Shown in pieces: positions 1 through 9,888 of a stretch of DNA of 64,000 nt. The notes below the pieces were generated by a model, which was given only the letters and a program-made list of their open reading frames with translations, was not told the DNA's origin and made no database searches. This DNA comes from an uncultured Rhodospirillaceae bacterium. GTDB taxonomy: Bacteria; Pseudomonadota; Alphaproteobacteria; Azospirillales; Azospirillaceae. The DNA lies in the NCBI GenBank assembly GCA_937927415.1, contig CALBDS010000046.1, forward strand, positions 1 to 64,000, written 5' to 3'. The stretch's first letter is position 1. The number at the start of each line of letters is the position of its first letter. The translations under genes were made by a program, and so were the position numbers.

Positions 1-47
1 TGAATCACACCGAGATTCCTCTCGTCCACCCTTATCCTAGCGCCTAT

Positions 48-92
48 GGGGCTGCTGCCCCGACCCCGCTTGGAGGCTGGCGCCTCCAAACC
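48..92 (-). repeat. Palindromic intergenic repeat, copy 1
   Basis: A 45-base element made of two small hairpins: a GGGGC/GCCCC stem (48-61) and a TTGGAGGC/GCCTCCAA stem around a four-base loop (about 70-89). Read on the minus strand it matches 63666-63710 with only 3 differences. Just beyond it lie a CCCCTTTTT/AAAAAGGGG inverted repeat (96-104 and 116-124) and a TTGGGC-GGCA-GCCCAA hairpin (126-141), so positions 48-141 form a composite structured stretch. No gene is visible in 1-236. A REP-like or transcript-end role is inferred only. Confidence 0.7.
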
Positions 93-236
93 TTTCCCCT
101 TTTTATCCATAAAAGAAAAAGGGGTTTGGGCGGCAGCCCAATCATCCCGGCGCGGTCTTGTCCACCCTTGTCTCCCATTGGACGGTTGGTTCATGATCGG
201 TGATTGTCTCCGATCCGCGAAGGACAGCCCGTTCCG

Positions 237-773
237 ATGCCCGTTCCCCCGTCTTTGACCGTCCGCCCGTCCCAAGATGACGACGTGGCGGCCATCACCG
301 CCATTTATGCCCACCACGTCCTGCACGGCACCGCTTCGTTCGAGGAGGCCGCCCCGGACGCCGCCGAAATCGCCCGCCGCCGGGCGGCGGTGCTGGAACA
401 GGGCTTTCCCTATCTGGTGGCGGAAAGCGACGGTGCGGTGGTGGGCTATGCCTATGCCGGGCTTTACAGGGTTCGCAGCGCCTACCGCTTCACCGCCGAG
501 GATTCCATCTATATCCACCCGGACCGGGCACGGCAGGGGATCGGGCGGGCGCTGCTGCCGGTCCTGATCGACCGTTGCACGGCGCTGGGTTACCGCCAGA
601 TGGTGGCGGTGATCGGCGGGGCCGACAACGCCGGCTCCATCGGTCTGCACTCCGCTTTCGGCTTCGCCCACGTCGGGCGGCTGCCGGCGGTGGGGTTCAA
701 GTTCGGGCGGTGGATCGATTCCATTCTGATGCAACGGCCGCTGGGGGAGGGGGCCGACTCTGTGCCGGAGTAA
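237..773 (+). CDS. GNAT N-acetyltransferase, phosphinothricin acetyltransferase-like
   Basis: A 178-residue acetyl-CoA-dependent N-acetyltransferase of the Pat/Bar/MddA branch of the GNAT fold. Relatives acetylate phosphinothricin-like herbicides or methionine sulfone and sulfoximine. Family hallmarks are visible: an N-terminal RPSQDDDVAAITAIYAHHV stretch, the FEEAAPD segment, VVGYAYAGLYRVRSAYR, and the acetyl-CoA loop IHPDRARQGIGRALL. The length is normal for the family. The ATG at 237 is preferred over an in-frame TTG at 204 because homology begins just after it. The gene stands alone after a repeat-rich intergenic stretch. Family assignment is firm; the natural substrate is not known. Confidence 0.85.
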   Translation: MPVPPSLTVRPSQDDDVAAITAIYAHHVLHGTASFEEAAPDAAEIARRRAAVLEQGFPYLVAESDGAVVGYAYAGLYRVRSAYRFTAEDSIYIHPDRARQGIGRALLPVLIDRCTALGYRQMVAVIGGADNAGSIGLHSAFGFAHVGRLPAVGFKFGRWIDSILMQRPLGEGADSVPE

Positions 774-834
774 GGATGGGCGGGGCGGTTTGTCGCGTTG
801 ATTGTTTCACCCGAACGACCGATCCTTTCCCGTC

Positions 835-1131
835 ATGAGGCACGACGATCCAAAGACGACCGACCCCGCCATGGACGAGCTTCTGGGCAACTTGCGTTCC
901 CTGTTCGAAACGGAACGCGAGCGGCTGGAAGAGAGCAGGGCGATCGACGCCGGCCAGGCGGACATGCGCGTCCATCTGGTCCGGCTGGAAACCCGGCTTG
1001 AACAGGTGCTCGACGGGCTGACCCGGCTGAACCGCCGCCTGGACGCGCTGGAGGCGCAGCGGCACGGTGCCGTGCGGGTGGAAGAATTGCTGCTTCGGCT
1101 TCTGGGCACGGACCCGACCCAGCTTCATTGA
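835..1131 (+). CDS. Small hypothetical coiled-coil protein
   Basis: A 98-residue acidic and Arg/Leu-rich protein from the ATG at 835; an in-frame ATG at 871 is also possible. Nearly the whole length after the first 20 residues is heptad-like (LFETERERLEESRAI; LVRLETRLEQVLDGLTRL; LNRRLDALEAQ), which predicts a helical coiled coil and possible oligomerisation. There is no signal peptide, membrane segment or catalytic motif. I do not recognise a family. It sits between the acetyltransferase and a dehydrogenase with no overlap, so it is probably its own unit. Codon use resembles its neighbours. Confidence 0.55.
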   Translation: MRHDDPKTTDPAMDELLGNLRSLFETERERLEESRAIDAGQADMRVHLVRLETRLEQVLDGLTRLNRRLDALEAQRHGAVRVEELLLRLLGTDPTQLH

Positions 1132-1220
1132 GATCCCGTTTCGGAGGATGGGGGAGGGGGCGTCGGGGCAGCCTTGAACCACGGACAGGTTGCGCGAAAC
1201 GCGCCGCCGCCCTAGCTTGC

Positions 1221-1231
1221 TGGTCCTACCA
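1221..1231. promoter_or_regulatory. GntR/FadR-type operator (TGGTCCTACCA)
   Basis: Eleven-base palindrome TGGT-CCT-ACCA, 29 bases upstream of the dehydrogenase start at 1261. It fits the TGGTnnnACCA half-site pattern bound by GntR/FadR-family regulators such as LldR, GlcC and PdhR. Its place before a lactate/glycolate-type dehydrogenase suggests substrate-responsive control. No such regulator gene is adjacent. Confidence 0.55.
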
Positions 1232-1260
1232 ATCACACGCCAGCCCTGGGGAGGGTTCCC

Positions 1261-2661
1261 ATGTCCGCCGTCACCGCCGCACCGCGCGCCGTCATTCCCG
1301 AAGAGGCCCTGAACGCGCTGCGGGCGCTGCTGGGGAGCCGGCTGTCCACCGCCGCCGCCGTCTGCGAACACCATGGCAAGGATGAATCCTATCATCCCAT
1401 CCAGCCGCCCGATGCCGTCGCCTTCGCCGAATCCACCGAAGAGGTCAGCGCCATCGTCGCGGTCTGCGCCAAGCACCGCATTCCCATCATTCCCTTCGGC
1501 ACCGGCACGTCGCTGGAAGGCGGGGTGGCGGCGCTGCGCGGCGGTGTGTGCATCGACGTGTCGGGCATGCGCGAGATCCTGCGGGTGTCCACCGACGATC
1601 TGGACGTGACGGTGCAGGCCGGGGTGACCCGCAAGCAGTTGAACGAGCATCTGCGGGACACCGGCCTGTTCTTTCCCATCGACCCCGGTGCCGACGCCAG
1701 CATCGGCGGCATGACCGCCACGCGGGCCAGCGGCACCAACGCCGTGCGGTACGGCACCATGCGGGAAAACGTGCTGGGTCTGACGGTGGTGCTGGCCGAC
1801 GGGCGCATCATCAAGACCGGCGGGCGGGCACGCAAATCCGCCGCCGGCTATGACCTGACCCGGCTGTTCGTCGGCTCCGAAGGCACGCTGGGGATCATCA
1901 CCGAGGTCACCTTGCGCCTTTACGGCATCCCCGAAGCGGTGTCGGCGGCGGTCTGCGGCTTCAAGGACATCCGCGGGGCGGTGGATGCGGTGATCCTGAC
2001 CATCCAGTCCGGCATTCCGGTGGCCCGCATCGAGCTGCTGGACGAGGTACAGATGGGCGCTGTGAACGCCTATTCCAAGCTGGATTACGCGGTGGCGCCG
2101 ACGCTGTTCTTTGAATTCCACGGCACCGAACGCGGCGTGCAGGAGCAGGCGGAGATGGTCGCCGCCATCGCCAAGGACCATGGCGGCATGGAATTCCAAT
2201 GGGCCACCCGGCCCGAGGACCGTTCGCGCCTGTGGCAGGCCCGGCACGACGGCTATTACGCAGCACTGTCCCTGCGCCCCGGTTCCAAGGGCTGGGCGAC
2301 CGACGTCTGCGTGCCCATTTCGCGGCTGGCCGACTGCATCCTGGAAACCAAGAAGGATATCGCCGAATCCGGCATGCTGGCCCCGCTGGTCGGGCACGTG
2401 GGCGACGGCAATTTCCACCTCGTCTACGTCATCGACCCCGACAAGCCCGAAGAGCTGGCCAAGGCCCAGGAACTGGCCGACCGCATGGTGAACCGGGCGC
2501 TTGCCATGGGCGGCACCTGCACCGGCGAGCACGGCATCGGTTATGGCAAGCTGGAGTTCCTGGAAAAGGAAGCGGGGGAGGCCTTTGCCGTGATGGGCAC
2601 GGTCAAATCCGCCCTTGACCCGCTGAACATCCTCAATCCGGGCAAGGTCGTGCGGGTGTAA
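1261..2661 (+). CDS. FAD-linked 2-hydroxyacid dehydrogenase (D-lactate/glycolate type)
   Basis: A 466-residue flavoprotein of the GlcD/Dld (VAO/PCMH) family that oxidises a D-2-hydroxyacid such as D-lactate or glycolate and passes electrons to the respiratory chain. The N-terminal half (about residues 35-215) is the FAD-binding domain with IPFGTGTSLEGG, GADASIGGMTATRASGTNAV and SAAGYDLTRLFVGSEGTLG. The C-terminal half has the metal/substrate segment HVGDGNFHLV and the closing CTGEHGIGYGKLEFL and NPGKVVRV. The length is typical for D-lactate dehydrogenase (cytochrome). The start has a GGGAGGG ribosome site just upstream. A GntR-type operator at 1221 favours lactate or glycolate, but D-2-hydroxyglutarate cannot be excluded. 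Confidence 0.9.
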   Translation: MSAVTAAPRAVIPEEALNALRALLGSRLSTAAAVCEHHGKDESYHPIQPPDAVAFAESTEEVSAIVAVCAKHRIPIIPFGTGTSLEGGVAALRGGVCIDVSGMREILRVSTDDLDVTVQAGVTRKQLNEHLRDTGLFFPIDPGADASIGGMTATRASGTNAVRYGTMRENVLGLTVVLADGRIIKTGGRARKSAAGYDLTRLFVGSEGTLGIITEVTLRLYGIPEAVSAAVCGFKDIRGAVDAVILTIQSGIPVARIELLDEVQMGAVNAYSKLDYAVAPTLFFEFHGTERGVQEQAEMVAAIAKDHGGMEFQWATRPEDRSRLWQARHDGYYAALSLRPGSKGWATDVCVPISRLADCILETKKDIAESGMLAPLVGHVGDGNFHLVYVIDPDKPEELAKAQELADRMVNRALAMGGTCTGEHGIGYGKLEFLEKEAGEAFAVMGTVKSALDPLNILNPGKVVRV

Positions 2662-2679
2662 GGCTTCAGGCCGCCAGGG

Positions 2680-3282
2680 TCACGGCGCCACCAGGGTTAT
2701 GGCGATGGTGCACATGACGATGCCGATGCCGGCGTCTAGCACCCGCCATGCCCCTGGCCGGGCGAAGACGGGCCGCAGCAGCCGTGCCCCATACCCCAGC
2801 GAAAAGAAAAACGTGAAGGATGCGGCCATCGCCCCCAGTGCGAAGGCGCCCTTGCCGTCCGCGAACTGCGTCGATACGGAACCGACCAGCACCACCGTGT
2901 CCAGATAGACGTGCGGGTTCAGCCACGTCAGCGCCAGACAGGTGCCCAGCGTCGCCCCCAGCCCCGCCGACACCGCATCCGCCGGCAACAGCGCACCGCC
3001 CGAACGCGCCGCCGCCCGGAAACTGCGCAGGCCATAGAGCAGCAGGAAGGCGGCACCGCCATAGCGCAGGGCGGTTTCCAGCCACGGCACCCAGGCCCCG
3101 GCCTGAGCGAAGCCACCGACACCGGCCAGGATCAGCACCGCGTCCGACAGCGCACACGTCAGACAGACGGCCAGGATGTGTTCGCCGCGCAATCCCTGGC
3201 GGAGCACGAAGGCGTTCTGCGCCCCGATGGCGACGATCAGGCTCAGCCCCAGGAAGAGGCCGGGGAAAAAAGCGGACAGCAT
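2680..3282 (-). CDS. LysE/ArgO-family amino acid exporter
   Basis: A 200-residue inner-membrane exporter of the LysE/ArgO family, expected to expel arginine or lysine. It shows the family opening FFPGLFLGLSLIVAIGAQNAFVLRQGL, five to six hydrophobic segments, and the internal LTWLNPHVYLDTVVLVG motif with its conserved Asn-Pro. The 200-residue length is standard. It is divergent from an argP-like regulator across about 100 bases, the classic arrangement in which ArgP activates the exporter when basic amino acids accumulate. It converges with the dehydrogenase stop only 18 bases away. Confidence 0.92.
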   Translation of the reverse strand: MLSAFFPGLFLGLSLIVAIGAQNAFVLRQGLRGEHILAVCLTCALSDAVLILAGVGGFAQAGAWVPWLETALRYGGAAFLLLYGLRSFRAAARSGGALLPADAVSAGLGATLGTCLALTWLNPHVYLDTVVLVGSVSTQFADGKGAFALGAMAASFTFFFSLGYGARLLRPVFARPGAWRVLDAGIGIVMCTIAITLVAP

Positions 3283-3385
3283 GGCGGCCCATCGCGTCGT
3301 GGTCGTGTGGATGCACTTTCCCTAGCACGGGCCGCCGGGTTAGAATGCTTAAAGATTCTCATCTTGATTAAGAAACGCTTATCCC

Positions 3386-4270
3386 ATGCTGGATTACGCC
3401 CTTCTGTGCGCGCTGGCGGCCGTCATCCGCACCGGCAGTTTCGAGCGGGCGGCCCAACAGCTTCACATCACCCCTTCGGCGGTATCGCAGCGTGTCAAGC
3501 TGCTGGAAGAGAGGGTAGGGGCGGTCCTGGTGGTGCGGGGCACCCCATGCACCGGCACGCCCGGAGGGCAGCGGCTGTGCCAGCACGTGGAACAGGTGGC
3601 GCTGCTGGAAAGCGAATTGGGGGATGATCTGCCCGGCATCCGGCACGCCGGTCCGCCGGTGACCATGCGTCTTGCGGTGAACGCCGACAGCCTTGCCACA
3701 TGGTTCGTCGCCGCCATGGCCGAAAGCCAGGATTGCCTGTTCGACCTTGTTCTGGACGATCAGGAGCACAGCGCCGACTGGCTGCGCCGGGGGGAGGTGC
3801 TGGCCGCCGTGACGTCCAGCCCGAAGCCGGTTCAAGGCTGCGACAGCACGCCGTTGGGGGCGCTGCGCTACATTGCGACCGCCAGCCCGGCCTTTGTCCG
3901 CCGGTATTTTGCCGATGGGGTGGATGAGGCGGCCCTGGCCCGTGCGCCGCGCCTGACCTTCAACGCCAAGGACCGGCTGCAAACGCAATGGACACGGCAG
4001 GTCTTCGGCACGGACATCCTGTCGGACAGCCATTGGCTGCCGTCGTCCCAGGCGTTCATCGATGCGGCCCTGGCCGGTCTGGGCTGGGGAATGAACCCGG
4101 CGATTCTGGCGGCCGAGCATTTGCGCAGTGGCCGGCTGGTTGCCGTGATTCCCGATCAGCCGCTCGACGTGCCGCTGTTCTGGCAGCGCAGCCGCATCGC
4201 CAGCCGCCGCCTGGACGGGATCACCCGATCGGTCCTTCGTGCGGCAAGTACCGCGCTTCATTTTCCATAA
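3386..4270 (+). CDS. argP: LysR-type regulator ArgP (IciA family)
   Basis: A 294-residue LysR-type transcription factor. The N-terminal helix-turn-helix (residues 1-60, with SFERAAQQLHITPSAVSQRVKLLEERVGAVLVVR) is followed by the periplasmic-binding-like effector domain. Length and the PSAVSQRVKLLEE helix match the ArgP/IciA subgroup, which senses lysine or arginine. Divergent pairing with the LysE/ArgO exporter strongly supports the name. The shared 103-base intergenic region (3283-3385) must hold both promoters and the operator. Effector choice (Lys versus Arg) cannot be read from sequence. Confidence 0.9.
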   Translation: MLDYALLCALAAVIRTGSFERAAQQLHITPSAVSQRVKLLEERVGAVLVVRGTPCTGTPGGQRLCQHVEQVALLESELGDDLPGIRHAGPPVTMRLAVNADSLATWFVAAMAESQDCLFDLVLDDQEHSADWLRRGEVLAAVTSSPKPVQGCDSTPLGALRYIATASPAFVRRYFADGVDEAALARAPRLTFNAKDRLQTQWTRQVFGTDILSDSHWLPSSQAFIDAALAGLGWGMNPAILAAEHLRSGRLVAVIPDQPLDVPLFWQRSRIASRRLDGITRSVLRAASTALHFP

Positions 4271-4439
4271 TACAAATTATGTGATTTTCTGTATTGCCTA
4301 TTTGCATTATGGGTTATTCGTTGACAGGACAGTCCGGCTTTGTGAAACTGATTTTGCTGATGTTGGGGGCGCCTGTACTTCCGTTTTTCGGAGCGCAGGT
4401 CGCCGGTGCCTCCCATTGTCCGGTACCGTCGAACTGAAA

Positions 4440-4468
4440 CGGGGAGCGTGCTGCACGCTCCCCGCTCT
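4440..4468. terminator. Rho-independent terminator, probably bidirectional
   Basis: An 11-base perfect stem (CGGGGAGCGTG ... CACGCTCCCCG) with a 3-base loop, followed on the plus strand by CTCTTTT and on the minus strand by a short TTT run. It lies between the convergent argP and cysE ends and can serve both. The rest of 4271-4491 is AT-richer with no gene. Confidence 0.75.
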
Positions 4469-4491
4469 TTTCTCCCCGGGCCGGGAACGGA

Positions 4492-5349
4492 TCAGATGGC
4501 GTATTCCGGTTCCGGCAGGCTCATGTCCATCTCGATGGCCGGGGCCGTGTCGGAGGTGGCCCAGCCCACCACGCGGGCCGGTACGCCCGCCACGGTGGCG
4601 CCCGGCGGCACCGGCTTCAGCACCACACTGCCCGCCCCCACCTTGGCGAAGCGTCCGATCTCGATGTTGCCCAGAACCTTCGATCCGGCGGCCAGCAGCA
4701 CGCCGTCGCGCACCTTGGGGTGGCGGTCGCCGTGTTCCTTGCCGGTCCCGCCCAGGGTGACGTGCTGCAGGATCGACACGTCGTTGCCGATCACCGCGGT
4801 TTCACCGATCACCACGCCGGTGCCGTGGTCGATGAACACGCCCCGCCCGATGGGCACCGCCGGGTGGATGTCCACCGCGAACACCTCCGACACCCGGCTC
4901 TGCAGGAAATGGGCAAGCTCGCCCCGCCCCTGGGTCCACAGCCAATGCCCCACCCGATGCCATTGCAGGGCAAGATAGCCCTTGAAATAGAGGAAGGGCG
5001 TCAGGTGGGTGTCCGCCGCCGGGTCGCGGGCGACGATGGCGTTCAGGTCCACCACCGCCGAGGCGATGATCCCCGGATCCTCGGCAAAGGCCGCCGCCGC
5101 CAGATCGGTCAGCCGTTCGGGGGCGATGTACCAGTCCCCCAGCTTGCGGGCCAGATGCGCCGCCAGGGCGGCGGGGAAATCCGGCTGCGACAGCACCGCC
5201 ATATGGATGAAGCTGCGCAGCAGAGCATCCTTGCCCGCCACCCGCTCGGCCTCCGTCCGCAGGGTGTCCCACAGCTCGGCAGCGGGTTCCGCAGCCTCAT
5301 CGCTGAGGGGAGCCACGCCGAAGCGGGTGCCCTTGACCACCTCTCCCAT
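4492..5349 (-). CDS. cysE: Serine O-acetyltransferase (encapsulin operon)
   Basis: A 285-residue serine acetyltransferase that makes O-acetylserine from serine and acetyl-CoA, the entry step to cysteine. The N-terminal helical SATase domain (about residues 1-150) is followed by the left-handed beta-helix with hexapeptide repeats (GRGVFIDHGTGVVIGETAVIGNDVSILQHVTLGGTG ... KVLGNIEIGRFAKVGAGSVV). His of DIHP and of FIDHGTG are the usual catalytic positions. The start ATG at 5349 has a strong AGGAGGAAGG site and lies 22 bases after the cysteine desulfurase stop. Third gene of the encapsulin operon; family 2A encapsulin loci commonly carry such a gene. The C-terminal tail EPEYAI ends in Ile, as in CysE proteins that dock on O-acetylserine sulfhydrylase. 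Confidence 0.93.
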   Translation of the reverse strand: MGEVVKGTRFGVAPLSDEAAEPAAELWDTLRTEAERVAGKDALLRSFIHMAVLSQPDFPAALAAHLARKLGDWYIAPERLTDLAAAAFAEDPGIIASAVVDLNAIVARDPAADTHLTPFLYFKGYLALQWHRVGHWLWTQGRGELAHFLQSRVSEVFAVDIHPAVPIGRGVFIDHGTGVVIGETAVIGNDVSILQHVTLGGTGKEHGDRHPKVRDGVLLAAGSKVLGNIEIGRFAKVGAGSVVLKPVPPGATVAGVPARVVGWATSDTAPAIEMDMSLPEPEYAI

Positions 5350-5371
5350 CGGTCCTTCCTCCTCTTGGCGC

Positions 5372-7259
<1,888 letters not shown>

Positions 7260-7273
<14 letters not shown>

Positions 7274-8189
7274 GGTAGTTGCCGACATAAACGTCCTCCA
7301 GCACGCCGATGGCATCTTCGGTCAGGATGGCCGCGGAGCAGTAGAGCGAGATCAGGTAGGACGCGATGGCCTTCCGGTTGATGCCCATGAAGCGCACCGA
7401 CAGGCTGGGCGCCACCTCGCCGGGAACACCGGGCTGGAACAGGCCGACCACGCCCTGCTTGGCCTCGCCCGTGCGCAGCAACAGGATGCTGGTGCGGCCC
7501 TCGGCGTTGACATAGAGCTTGTCGCTGGGGATCAGCGGAATGCCGCGCCATGTCAGGAACGGCGAACCGTGCAGGGTCACCGTGGGCGGCGGCACGCCGC
7601 GGCGGGTGCATTCCCGCCCGAAGGCGGCGATGGCGCGGGGATGGGCCAGGAAGAACGCCGGCTCCTTCCACACCTTGGTGATGAGTTCGTCGAGATCATC
7701 GGGCGTGGGCGACCCCTTGCGGGTTTTGATCCGCTGCGACGGGGTGGCGTTGGTCAGCAGACCGTATTCGCCATTGTTGATGAGTTCGCTTTCCTGACGC
7801 TCCTTCACCTTTTCGATCAGCAGGCGCAACTGTTCCTGGATCTGGTCGATGGGGTGGCTGTAGAGGTCGGAGACGCGGGTCTGCACGTCCAGAACCGTGG
7901 TGACCGCGTTCAGCGAATATTCCCGCGGGGTCTGGTCGTAGGGGACGAAGGTTTCCGGCAGGTCGGCGTCGTTGCGGGGGCTGCACTCCACCTCCGTCCG
8001 CACCTCCCCCTTGGGATCGACGACGCGGTTCAGGCGGTAGATGCCCGCTTCCACCGGCGTCCACGGCAGAAAGGCGACCAGCCAGCGAGGCGTGATCCCC
8101 GACCATTGCGCCCGCGTCTTCGTGGCGTTCGCAAGCTGGCGGGCCGCCTGCTCGGTCAGTGTTCGACGCACCTCGGTGTCTTCAGACAT
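7260..8189 (-). CDS. Family 2A encapsulin nanocompartment shell protein
   Basis: A 309-residue HK97-fold shell protein of the SrpI type (encapsulin family 2A). Recognisable segments are the N-arm (LTEQAARQLANATKTRAQWSG), PRWLVAFLPWTPVEAGIYRLNRV, the E-loop region, the long helix DLYSHPIDQIQEQLRLLIEKVKERQE, and the closing strand SLSVRFMGINRKAIASYLISLYCSAAILTEDAIGVLEDVYVGNYHEYA. No cyclic-nucleotide-binding insert is present, which separates it from family 2B. It should self-assemble into an icosahedral cage around the downstream cysteine desulfurase. The ATG at 8189 has an AAGGAG site at good spacing. First gene of the shell-desulfurase-acetyltransferase operon. Relatives sequester elemental sulfur or respond to sulfur starvation; that role here is inferred. 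Confidence 0.94.
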
Positions 8190-8749
8190 GAAAACGGCTC
8201 CTTGGAAGAAGAGTACGCGCCAGGCGCGCGGCCCGGCTTTGTGCGGCGGATCCGCGTGGGATCCGCCGTTCGGCCGGGCCGGAAAAGGGGATGGCGGTGG
8301 CTGCCGGCAGAACCGGGGGAAGATTGGCCGCCGGGGCATCGCTGCGGTTGAAAGCATGCCGCCTGCTGCCATCGGCCTCAAGACTTATGCCGATCGCAAA
8401 AAGCATTTTGCTCCGCTATAGCGGATGACTGTCCGTTCTATTGCGCAAATACGACATAAAAATCTCATTTCAAAAGACGGCTCCGGGATACCATCCCCGC
8501 CTCTCTTTTTCGCAAACCGTGAATGATGATGAGAAGAACCCCTTGAATCGCCTGTAAACTGTGAAAACAGAACGGATTTACTCTGGAGTGTTTGGAGCAA
8601 TGGATGATAAAAAATTATACATTTAAATTTTGTTCAAAAATAGATTCCACGAGATTCTTCGTATAAATCTATTGTTATAATGGGGTTTAGCCGCTAGATT
8701 CCCTCCAATATTATAGACAATCACCGCCACCGGCGGGCTGGAGGGGCCT
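8190..8749. promoter_or_regulatory. Divergent control region between encapsulin operon and XRE-cupin regulator
   Basis: A 560-base gene-free region that becomes markedly AT-rich from about 8430 onward. A perfect TATAAT at 8676-8681 could be the -10 box for the rightward regulator gene. A 12-base perfect palindrome CCGCTATAGCGG (8413-8424) lies on the encapsulin side, and TAGATTCC occurs twice as a direct repeat (8641-8648, 8695-8702). No convincing reading frame was found. Low GC, length and the facing promoters suggest a complex regulated region; exact start sites cannot be fixed. Confidence 0.5.
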
Positions 8750-9367
8750 ATGACGGATAATGCGGCCGGTGCGGGCGATCCCTTCGCCCCCATCGGCGAA
8801 GAGGCGATCCCGCTGCTTCTCGGCCGCAACCTGCGGCGCCTGCGCATCCGCCAGGGGCTGTCACTGGAACGGCTGGCCCGCCTGTCGGGGGTCAGCCGGG
8901 CCATGCTGGGGCAGATCGAACTGGGCCGCAGCGTGCCCACCGTCACCGTCCTGTGGAAGGTGGCCCGCGCCCTCAACGTTTCCTTTGCCGCCCTGACCAG
9001 CTTCACCGGGCACGAGGGGGTGGTGGTCATGCGCCACGATCAGGCGCAGACCCTGCTGTCGGCGGACGGGAGGACGGTTTCGCGGCCCCTGACCCCGACG
9101 GAGGGGGAACGCCGGGTCGAGTTCCGCGAGGTGGTGCTGCGCGCCGGGGCGCTGGAAAGCGGCGTGTGCCACCAGCCGGGGACCATGCAGAACATCGTAG
9201 TGGCCAACGGCCATGTGGAATTGTCCCTGGCCGGGCGACGCATCGACCTGGGGCCGCGCGACGCCATCCTGTTCGACGCCGACCAGCATCACGGCTGGCG
9301 CAACGTCGGGGACGGGGATGCCACGCTCTATATGGTGGTGTTCCGTCAGGATGCCGCGGTGTCGTAA
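8750..9367 (+). CDS. XRE-family regulator with C-terminal cupin domain
   Basis: A 205-residue two-domain transcription factor. Residues about 23-80 form an XRE/Cro helix-turn-helix (NLRRLRIRQGLSLERLARLSGVSRAMLGQIELGRSVPTVTVLWKVARAL). Residues about 125-200 form a small cupin barrel for an effector (FREVVLRAGAL, VVANGHVELSLAGRRIDLGPRDAILFDADQHHGWRN). A GGAGGGG ribosome site precedes the ATG. It is transcribed away from the encapsulin operon across a 560-base region, making it the natural candidate to control that operon and itself. Cupin XRE proteins often sense amino acids or their derivatives; the ligand here is unknown, with a sulfur amino acid as the contextual guess. Confidence 0.9.
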   Translation: MTDNAAGAGDPFAPIGEEAIPLLLGRNLRRLRIRQGLSLERLARLSGVSRAMLGQIELGRSVPTVTVLWKVARALNVSFAALTSFTGHEGVVVMRHDQAQTLLSADGRTVSRPLTPTEGERRVEFREVVLRAGALESGVCHQPGTMQNIVVANGHVELSLAGRRIDLGPRDAILFDADQHHGWRNVGDGDATLYMVVFRQDAAVS

Positions 9368-9414
9368 GGCCGCCCGGCCTATTAGACGTCGCAGGAACCG
9401 GCCCCAGCAGACCC

Positions 9415-9756
9415 TCAGTTTTTGATCGAGGTGACGCCGGCGGCTTCGCTCAGGCGGTCGGCGATCCAGGCGGCGACGCTCTTGCCGTCGCGCTGCGCGC
9501 AGGTGGCGATGGCCCGGTGCAGCATGGGATTGACCCGGATGGCGAGCGTGCCGGAATAGGGGCCGGCGGGGGACGCCCCCATGTCGCTGGACAGGATCAG
9601 GTAATCGTCAACCGCCGTGCGGAAGGCCACGCGCAGCTCATCCACCGAACGGCCGCGGAAGGTGATGCCGTCGCGGGTGTTGATGACCTCGCCGACGAAA
9701 ATGCCGGCTTCGTCGTCGAAGTCGATCTGGGCCTTGTAGCCCTTGTATTCCATCAT
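9415..9756 (-). CDS. HicB-family antitoxin-like protein (orphan)
   Basis: A 113-residue protein with the HicB partial RNase-H-like fold (YKGYKAQIDFDDEAGIFVGEVINTRDGITFRGRSVDELRVAFRTAVDDYL) and a C-terminal ribbon-helix-helix/HicB DNA-binding end (GTLAIRVNPMLHRAIATCAQRDGKSVAAWIADRLSEAA). HicB normally neutralises the HicA mRNase and represses its own operon. No HicA-size frame is found on either side: 47 bases downstream and 132 bases upstream. It is therefore an orphan, perhaps kept as a regulator. A start at the second Met is equally possible. Confidence 0.85.
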   Translation of the reverse strand: MMEYKGYKAQIDFDDEAGIFVGEVINTRDGITFRGRSVDELRVAFRTAVDDYLILSSDMGASPAGPYSGTLAIRVNPMLHRAIATCAQRDGKSVAAWIADRLSEAAGVTSIKN

Positions 9757-9888
9757 CGCCGGCGCATCCCTGGACCTTGTGGAACCAGAGAATAACCGGG
9801 TCGCGGCGGGGGCGGTTTGACCTGCCTCAATTCCAACACCCGGCGAAGGGGGAATCCGGCCCGTCCCCTCCTCCCGCCCCCTGCCCGC

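Noticed and set aside
697..2532. A 611-codon minus-strand open frame
   Set aside because: Overlaps the acetyltransferase end, the coiled-coil gene and the dehydrogenase in antisense; composition of a shadow frame.
8385..8600. A 71-codon minus-strand frame in the encapsulin leader
   Set aside because: No ribosome site, no similarity, odd composition; better seen as part of the regulatory region.
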